Assembly (NCBI GenBank): GCA_021801645.1
Contig: JAJYXT010000086.1
Coordinates: 26,379 to 90,378 of the forward strand
Source of the DNA: a bacterium
Lineage (GTDB): Bacteria > Chloroflexota > Dormibacteria > Aeolococcales > Bog-877
Length of the DNA stretch: 64,000 bases
Direction of reading: 5' to 3'
Part shown: in pieces, positions 58,788 through 64,000 of the stretch
Layout of the letters: every line of letters starts with the position of its first letter
Position numbering within the stretch: the stretch's first letter is position 1
Program-made: the position numbers and the translations under genes
The notes under the pieces: generated by a model
The model's database searches: none
Seen by the model: only the letters and a program-made list of their open reading frames with translations
Told to the model about the DNA's origin: nothing

Positions 58788-60104
58788 ATGCGGGCGGTGG
58801 TGGTGGGAGGTGGCCTGGCCGGGATAACTGCGGCGCTGGATCTGGCGGCCGCCGGAGTCCAGGTGGCCCTCCTGGAACGCTCCGGCCAGCTCGGTGGGCT
58901 CTGCCGCTCGGTGGCGGACCCGGTGGCCGGCCGGGTGGACACCGGGCAGCACGTGTATCTCGGATGCTGCACCGAGCTGGAGGCGCTGCTGGGCCGCCTC
59001 GGAGTGGAGCCGGCGCTCCGCCAGGACCGCCTGGAACTCACGGTCGTGGACCCCGGGCACCCCCGCCCACGCCGGCTCTCCGCCGCGCCGCTGCCCGCCC
59101 CGTTCCACCTCCTGCCGGTGCTCGGAGCCTGGCCCAGGCTGCCCAGGGGCTCGCTGCTCCATGTCGCCCGGGTGGCCACCGCGCTGAGGCAGGGGTCAAG
59201 CGGCCTCGACGACCTGCCCGCGCTGGGCTGGCTGAGAGCCATGGGGCAGCCGGAACAGCTCATCTCCCAGCTCTGGGAGCCCTTCCTGGTGGCCGCCTGC
59301 AACGCCCCGCTGGACCGCTGCAGCGCCGAACTGGCCGCCTTCGTGGTCCGGGAGGGGCTTCTCAGCTCATCCGGCGCCGGGGCTCTTCGCGTCCCAGGGA
59401 CCAACCTCACCCAGTGGCTGGACCCTCCGGCGCGCAGTGCCCTGCAGGCGGCCGGGGTGGAGCTCCGCCTCGACTCCCGCGTCCACTCGGTCAGCGGCGG
59501 ACCGGACTCACAGCTCCGTGTGACCCACGGCTCCGGCGATGAGGAGGCCTTCGATGCGGTGGTCCTGGCGGTGCCCGCCAGGTCGGCCCACCGCCTGCTC
59601 CTGGCCGGGGGACGGTCCACCCCGGCGCTGGAGGCGGCCGCCGGCATCCCCGATTCCCCGATCGTGAACGTGCATCTCTTCACCGACCGCCCCTTCCTGC
59701 CCGGCGCCGTGACCCTCATCCCCACGAGCCAGCTCCAGTGGGCCTTCGACCGCTCCCGGCTGGACGACCGGCTGCTGGACGGGAGCTGGCACGCGGCCAT
59801 ATCGATCTCCGCGGCCGAAGCAGAGGTGGGGATTCCCGAGAGCCGCCTCTCCGCCGACATCTGGCAGCTGTGTCAGGCGACGTTCCCACCCGCGGCCCGG
59901 GCCCGGCTGGTGCACAGCCGCGTGACGCGGGAGGCCCACGCCACCTTCTGGCCCGAACCCGGCACGGCGGCCCGGCGGCCCGGCCCCGGAGATGCCATCC
60001 CCGGCGTGGCCCTGGCTGGGAGCTGGACCAGTACCGGGTGGCCGGCGACCATGGAGAGTGCGGTGCGCAGTGGGAGTGCCGCGGCCCGGCATCTTCTCGC
60101 CTGA
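58788..60104 (+). CDS. hpnE: Hydroxysqualene dehydroxylase HpnE
   Basis: The 438-residue FAD protein (start ATG 58788, seven nt after the hpnD stop) opens with AVVVGGGLAGITAALDLAAAG and LLERSGQLGGLCRS. It ends with GVALAGSWTSTGWPATMESAVRSG, the amine-oxidase/desaturase FAD closure. HpnE reduces hydroxysqualene to squalene, the substrate of the cyclase two genes upstream. The track ORF starts too early. Confidence 0.92.
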   Translation: MRAVVVGGGLAGITAALDLAAAGVQVALLERSGQLGGLCRSVADPVAGRVDTGQHVYLGCCTELEALLGRLGVEPALRQDRLELTVVDPGHPRPRRLSAAPLPAPFHLLPVLGAWPRLPRGSLLHVARVATALRQGSSGLDDLPALGWLRAMGQPEQLISQLWEPFLVAACNAPLDRCSAELAAFVVREGLLSSSGAGALRVPGTNLTQWLDPPARSALQAAGVELRLDSRVHSVSGGPDSQLRVTHGSGDEEAFDAVVLAVPARSAHRLLLAGGRSTPALEAAAGIPDSPIVNVHLFTDRPFLPGAVTLIPTSQLQWAFDRSRLDDRLLDGSWHAAISISAAEAEVGIPESRLSADIWQLCQATFPPAARARLVHSRVTREAHATFWPEPGTAARRPGPGDAIPGVALAGSWTSTGWPATMESAVRSGSAAARHLLA

Positions 60105-60203
60105 CCGCCTACCCGGCTCACCGGTAGTGGACTTGGCCACCCGTGGTACAGGTTCCGCCAGGGCCGGAACTCGGTGGCGCGGTGTCGCCCAGGCGCCGGG
60201 CGG

Positions 60204-61697
60204 TCAGCGGCGCGGACCGGCCACCGGCTGGGCGGCGCCGACCAGGTCGTCGGCCGTCCCGACCAAGCGGGGGACCACCTGGGCCACCGCGCGTCCCAGC
60301 TGGACCAGTGCCCGGCGCTGACTGCCGCCAAGACGGATCAGAGCCGGCAGTGATCCCGGCCGGCTGGCCACGAGCGACACCACGCGCAGCGGAGAGGCAC
60401 CACGGCTGCCCTCGGCCACCAGGGCGGCGAGCGGTCCCAGGGGTTCCGCGGGCCGGTCCAGAACGACGCGGAGGCCCCCCACGGCCAGCCCGCGCCTCAA
60501 GACCCAGCCGGCCGTCTCCATCTCAACGACGTCGGCGCCGAGGGTGCGCAGCCGCCGGCGCTCGTTTGGGTCGTCCGCCACCTTATCCACCGAGGCCAGG
60601 GTCGCCGGACGGGCGGCGGGGAGGTCGCCCAGCTGCGCGGTGATGCCGGGATCGAGTCCGTTAGCCTCACGACCACCGGCCACCAATCGGCGCGCCACGG
60701 CGACCGTCCCGGTCTCCCACGAGTCGTCCAGAGCGCCCGCCACCCCCGCCACCAGGACCCGGGCATCCGGTGGGGCCATGGCGGAGGCCGCCCGAGCCCT
60801 GGCCTGGCCGGTCCCGGTAGCCCACACCTCCACGTCGCCGCCCCGGCGCCTCCAGCGCACCAGGCCGTGGGTCGCATCGCGCTCCCACGCTCCGCCCAGC
60901 GCACGCCGACAGGTGGCCGCCTCGGAGTCCAGTGCACAGGCGACTAGGAGATCAGGAGCCCGCGGCGCCGGCCAAGCGCCGCCGCGGGCCACAAGGCCGG
61001 TGATAACGAGGACGAGCGCCGCCGCCAGCGCGCTCGGGCCCACCCCGAGCAGCACCGCCAGCACCGTGCTCTGCAGCATCACCCCCAGCAGCAGGAGGCC
61101 GCTCAAGGTGAGCGGGAGCCGCGGCGACCCCGGGTAGTCCCCGAGGCACAGGCGGATCCAGAGGGCGACGGCCAGTCCGACGGCCAGCCAGCCTACGTAG
61201 TTGAGGAGGCTGACCCCGTACCAGACCCCGCTCCCCCTTGGGTAGCTGTAGATCGAGCCCAGCCACCAGCGGCCGCCGCGGAGGGCCACCGGGTCCACCA
61301 CCAGGTCGATGGCGACCATGGCGAGGCCCGTGAGCCCTACCCGGACCGCCCCTCGGGAGCCCACCCACCCGAGGACGGTGAAGGCGGCGACCGCCAGCCA
61401 GGTGAAGCTCAGGCTGTCGAAGAGCGGGACCCCCAGGACCCGCAGGTCGAAGCGGAGCCCTGACGGCCGATAGTGGTAGACCCCAAAGGGAATCCCCGGC
61501 CCGGTGGTGGAGCCCCACTCCGCCAGCCAGGCGATCAGGTACCCCCCCGCCAGAAGTGGCAGCGCCCGGCGCCAGCCGAAGGTGCGGATCAGGACCGCCG
61601 CGGTCAGCAGCCAGGGCAGGATGGCGTACCACCGGCCGGCCAGGGCCGGGATCCAGGCGGGCAGCTCAGCCGTCTCCGCGGGAAGCCTGCTCGGCAA
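60204..61697 (-). CDS. DUF422 (CruF-like) membrane domain fused to HpnG-type nucleoside phosphorylase
   Basis: The 497-residue protein combines two modules. Residues about 15-240 are a multi-span DUF422 carotenoid-biosynthesis domain (GIPFGVYHY, LDSLSFTW-like region, AIDLVVDPVALRGGRWWLG). Residues about 245-490 start LLVACALDSEAATCRRALGG and match the HpnG/MTA-SAH nucleosidase-like phosphorylase with VVEMETAGWVLRR. HpnG removes adenine from adenosylhopane. The fusion would place this step at the membrane. The gene overlaps hpnA and converges with hpnE. Confidence 0.85.
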   Translation of the reverse strand: MPSRLPAETAELPAWIPALAGRWYAILPWLLTAAVLIRTFGWRRALPLLAGGYLIAWLAEWGSTTGPGIPFGVYHYRPSGLRFDLRVLGVPLFDSLSFTWLAVAAFTVLGWVGSRGAVRVGLTGLAMVAIDLVVDPVALRGGRWWLGSIYSYPRGSGVWYGVSLLNYVGWLAVGLAVALWIRLCLGDYPGSPRLPLTLSGLLLLGVMLQSTVLAVLLGVGPSALAAALVLVITGLVARGGAWPAPRAPDLLVACALDSEAATCRRALGGAWERDATHGLVRWRRRGGDVEVWATGTGQARARAASAMAPPDARVLVAGVAGALDDSWETGTVAVARRLVAGGREANGLDPGITAQLGDLPAARPATLASVDKVADDPNERRRLRTLGADVVEMETAGWVLRRGLAVGGLRVVLDRPAEPLGPLAALVAEGSRGASPLRVVSLVASRPGSLPALIRLGGSQRRALVQLGRAVAQVVPRLVGTADDLVGAAQPVAGPRR

Positions 61698-62667
61698 CCG
61701 CCTGTTGGAGCGCCTCGTTCAGGTCGCCGGGAGTCCAGCCCAGCTCCGACCGCGCCCGCTCCGACGTCACGTACATCGGCCTGGCCGCCATCCGCACGGC
61801 CGTCATGGGGATCCCGGGCGCCCGCCGCCGGACCGCCGCCGACCCCTCGCTGACCGCGGCCGCGGCGAAGCCCACCCAGATCGGGATCCGGAACCGGGGT
61901 GCGGGGCGCCCGGCCAGCCGGGCCAGCTCGGTCAGGAGCCGGCTCATGGTCCAATTCTGGTCACCCAGGATGTAGCTCCGCCCGGGCCTGCCCCGCTCCA
62001 GCGCGAGAACGTGTCCTGTTCCCACCGCCCGGACGTCGACCAGGTTGAGGCCGGTGTCGGTGGCAGCCGGAATCCTGCCCGAGAGGAAGTCCCGGATGAT
62101 GGCCCCGGTGGGGGTCGGACGGCTGTCGCCCGCCCCCACCGGGGTGCTCGGCTGGACCACCACCACCTGCATCGATCCCGAGAACTCCTCCGCCAGCCTC
62201 TGGGCCGCCCACTTGCTGCGCTTGTAGGCGCCGGGCAGCTCCGACGCGTCTCGAGCCAGATCCAGCTCGGAACGAACCTCACCGGCGCGACTGAAGTGCA
62301 GGGTGCCAACGGTGCTGCAGTGGACGAACCGCGACACTCCGGCCCGGGAGGCTGCCTGGAGCAGGGCCGCTGTCCCCCCGACGTTGACCTCCAGCATCCG
62401 GCGGAGGTCACCAGGGCCGAGGGCCAGGCGGTAGTCCGCCGCACAGTGCACCACCCCCCAGCATCCGTCCAGTGCCGGGGTCAGGGTCGCCGGGGCAGTG
62501 AGGTCACCCTGGGCCACCTCCATCCCCACCAGTTGAGGCGGGACCCGGTCAGGCGACCGCATCAGGAGCCGCGGCCGGTAGCCGGACATCCCCAGCGCGG
62601 CCGCCACCCAGCGCCCGACGAAGCCCGAGGCTCCGGTGACCAGGACCGTCCTCCCCCCGGCGCTCAC
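61666..62667 (-). CDS. hpnA: Hopanoid-associated sugar epimerase HpnA
   Basis: The 333-residue extended SDR has VLVTGASGFVGRWVA at the NAD site, CSTVGTL (Ser) and GAYKRSKWAA (YxxxK) in the active site. It is closest to HpnA-type NAD-dependent epimerases near hopanoid genes. The function in side-chain sugar modification is inferred. A GTG start overlaps the regulator stop (GTGA), and the end overlaps the DUF422-HpnG gene by 32 nt. Confidence 0.85.
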   Translation of the reverse strand: MSAGGRTVLVTGASGFVGRWVAAALGMSGYRPRLLMRSPDRVPPQLVGMEVAQGDLTAPATLTPALDGCWGVVHCAADYRLALGPGDLRRMLEVNVGGTAALLQAASRAGVSRFVHCSTVGTLHFSRAGEVRSELDLARDASELPGAYKRSKWAAQRLAEEFSGSMQVVVVQPSTPVGAGDSRPTPTGAIIRDFLSGRIPAATDTGLNLVDVRAVGTGHVLALERGRPGRSYILGDQNWTMSRLLTELARLAGRPAPRFRIPIWVGFAAAAVSEGSAAVRRRAPGIPMTAVRMAARPMYVTSERARSELGWTPGDLNEALQQAVAEQASRGDG

Positions 62668-63347
62668 CGTGCGCCCTGAGGCAACGGCTGCAGCAGGTAG
62701 CCGCCACCTCGGCTGGAGCGCAGCAGGTTCGGGTGTTGGGGATCGGCCTCAAGCTTGCGGCGGAGCCGGTGGACACACATGGTGACCGCGGCCGGGGTCG
62801 CTCGCGGGTCACCGCTCCACGCCCCCTCGATGATCTGCTGACGGGACAGCACGGTCCCGGCGTTGAGCGCCAGGTATTCCAGGAGGTCGGCTTCACGGGG
62901 GCTGAGCAGGTGCCGCCGTCCCTCGATCCGGGCACTGCGCCGGGCGGGTTCGACTATGAGTGGGCCCACCTCAACAACCCGGCCGGCGGACCGCCTCTCC
63001 ACCTGCCGGCGGCGGAGAACCGCCCGGAGGGTGGCGGTGAGCAGCGCGGGCGGGTAGGGCTTGGGCAGCACGTAGTCGGCGCCCGCCTCCATCAGCGAGG
63101 GAGCCTGGAGAGTCTCCCCCAACACCACCAGTGGGGAGGTGGACATCGCCCTGACCGCCTCGACCCCGCGCAGCCCCTGGAGGAGGCCGAGGTCGGCCAG
63201 GATGGCGGCGGGCGCCTCCTCGCGAAGGGCCAGCTCCAGCACTTCCAGCGAGGCGGCCACGCGCGAGGTGAGGCCGGGGACCTGGCCCACCAGGTGGGCA
63301 GCCACGGCCGCGTACTCCGGCTCGGCCTCCAGGATCAGGACGACCAT
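62664..63347 (-). CDS. OmpR/PhoB-type response regulator, orphan
   Basis: The 227-residue protein (ATG at 63347) has a receiver domain with AILADLGLL (phospho-Asp) and VLPKPYP (Lys). The winged-helix effector has LSPREADLLEYLALNAGTVLSRQQIIEGAW and TMCVHRLRRKLE. The acidic pair at the N terminus is reduced to EAEPEY. No kinase is adjacent. It heads the hpnA and DUF422-HpnG transcript, so it may control hopanoid tailoring. A CACAAT element lies seven nt before the ATG. Confidence 0.85.
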   Translation of the reverse strand: MVVLILEAEPEYAAVAAHLVGQVPGLTSRVAASLEVLELALREEAPAAILADLGLLQGLRGVEAVRAMSTSPLVVLGETLQAPSLMEAGADYVLPKPYPPALLTATLRAVLRRRQVERRSAGRVVEVGPLIVEPARRSARIEGRRHLLSPREADLLEYLALNAGTVLSRQQIIEGAWSGDPRATPAAVTMCVHRLRRKLEADPQHPNLLRSSRGGGYLLQPLPQGAR

Positions 63348-63400
63348 TGGGGTTATTGTGGGTCTCCGAGAGCGCACGGACCGGGTTCAGGAGGTGGCCC

Positions 63401-64000
63401 ATGAAGAACTTGGATCCTGACGGCTGGGTGAGAGCCATGGGGTTCCTCGATCCCCTGGCCGACATGGGCCAGCGTCTGGTCGGAGCTGGGATCAGGCGCG
63501 GCGGTACCCCGGCGGCCACGGCGAAGAACCTTCTCAACGGCCCCTGGCTCCGGCACCCGCTGCATCCCGCCCTCACCGACATACCAATCGGCACCTGGAC
63601 CGGAGCGGCCCTGCTCGACCTCGCCGGGGAGGAGCGGGCGGCCGACCTGCTCATGGCCGCCGGCTGCGCCGCGGGCGTGGCTGCGGCGGCCTCGGGGATC
63701 GCGGACTGGCAGGACAGCTACGGCCACGAGCGCCGGACGGGGGCGCTCCACGGCATCCTCAACCTCTCCGCGCTGGTCATCCTCACCGGGGCGGTGGCGC
63801 TGCGCGCCGCCGGGAGACGTGACGCTGGCCGTCCGCTCGGCCGACTGGGGCTGGGGCTGGCCCTGGGAGCGGCCTATTTCGGGGGGGAGCTGGTCTTCCG
63901 CCAGGGGACGCAGGTCAACCGCAACGCCTTCACGGAAGGCCCCTCGGACTGGACTCCCGCGGTCCTCGAGTCGGAGGTCCAGGAGGGCGTCATGACCACC
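63401..64000 (+). CDS. DUF2231 membrane protein, partial (probably DUF2231-Rieske)
   Basis: The frame starts at an ATG with GGAGGTGGCCC upstream and runs off the window, so it is absent from the ORF track. Residues about 45-150 match DUF2231: HPLHPALTDIPIGTWTGAALLDL and several membrane spans. The tail (FTEGPSDWTPAVLESEVQEGV) has the look of the segment that leads into a Rieske [2Fe-2S] domain in this family. The iron-sulfur domain itself is outside the window. Confidence 0.82.
   Translation, partial: MKNLDPDGWVRAMGFLDPLADMGQRLVGAGIRRGGTPAATAKNLLNGPWLRHPLHPALTDIPIGTWTGAALLDLAGEERAADLLMAAGCAAGVAAAASGIADWQDSYGHERRTGALHGILNLSALVILTGAVALRAAGRRDAGRPLGRLGLGLALGAAYFGGELVFRQGTQVNRNAFTEGPSDWTPAVLESEVQEGVMTT

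Noticed and set aside
57629-59860. 743-aa minus-strand ORF
   Set aside because: Antisense to hpnC-hpnD-hpnE. Ser/Arg/Pro-rich composition and no family features.

Overview
This is a very GC-rich (about 70 percent) bacterial chromosome segment with tightly packed operons. Stop/start overlaps of the TTGA, GTGA or ATGA type are common, as are GTG and TTG starts. Gene content (MraZ-led division cluster, tmRNA, RNase P RNA, hopanoid genes, PstSCAB, Lon, type-2-like IleRS) fits a Terrabacteria lineage such as Actinomycetota, Chloroflexota or Ca. Dormiibacterota. I favour a Dormiibacterota-like organism, but the window has no decisive phylogenetic marker and this is inference.

Region 1 (1-11530, minus strand apart from the transposase fragment): the 3' part of a transposase, then tmRNA with its own terminator, smpB, fmt, priA, coaBC, gmk, an RluA-type pseudouridine synthase, lspA, a DksA/TraR protein and ileS. 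This is translation, replication restart and cofactor housekeeping. Region 2 (11649-18888, plus strand): a MaoC-like protein followed by a metalloid-resistance locus: arsR1, a TDT/SLAC1-type channel with a coiled-coil/CxxC extension, a CMD-family protein, arsR2, arsD, arsA, a ferredoxin-FNR fusion and a small membrane protein. No ArsB, Acr3 or ArsC is present. This is my best candidate for an undescribed variant system.

Region 3 (18901-31143, minus strand): the division and cell-wall cluster mraZ-rsmH-ftsL-ftsI-mraY-ftsW-murG-(Mpl-like ligase)-ftsQ-ftsA-ftsZ. murB, murD, murE, murF and ddl are missing from it, and an Mpl-like ligase sits where murC is expected. Region 4 (31239-37734): RNase P RNA, then pstB-pstS-pstC-pstA behind a four-unit 11-bp Pho-box-like repeat, a DUF1707 membrane protein and rnhA. 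Region 5 (37731-44691): zinc-ribbon protein, trmK, trpD, an esterase, a zinc-ribbon-like small protein, a membrane-anchored pseudokinase, a Nudix hydrolase, a shortened YdeI-family gene and a GntR/UTRA regulator.

Region 6 (44763-49167): a two-gene molybdoenzyme complex, a fused DmsB-type ferredoxin plus NrfD membrane anchor and a MopB catalytic subunit. Region 7 (49197-53055, minus): lon and a zinc alcohol dehydrogenase. Region 8 (53206-62667): ispH, polyprenyl diphosphate synthase, squalene-hopene cyclase, hpnC, hpnD and hpnE on the plus strand. Facing them are a DUF422-HpnG fusion and hpnA, preceded by an orphan response regulator. Together these run from isoprenoid precursors to squalene, hopene and side-chain processing. 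A DUF2231 membrane protein, probably continuing into a Rieske domain, runs off the right end.

A recurring feature is a TANNNT -10 element placed 6-7 nt before the start codon of several transcription-unit heads (arsR1, pstB, the DUF1707 gene, trpD, the esterase, the alcohol dehydrogenase). This predicts leaderless mRNAs.
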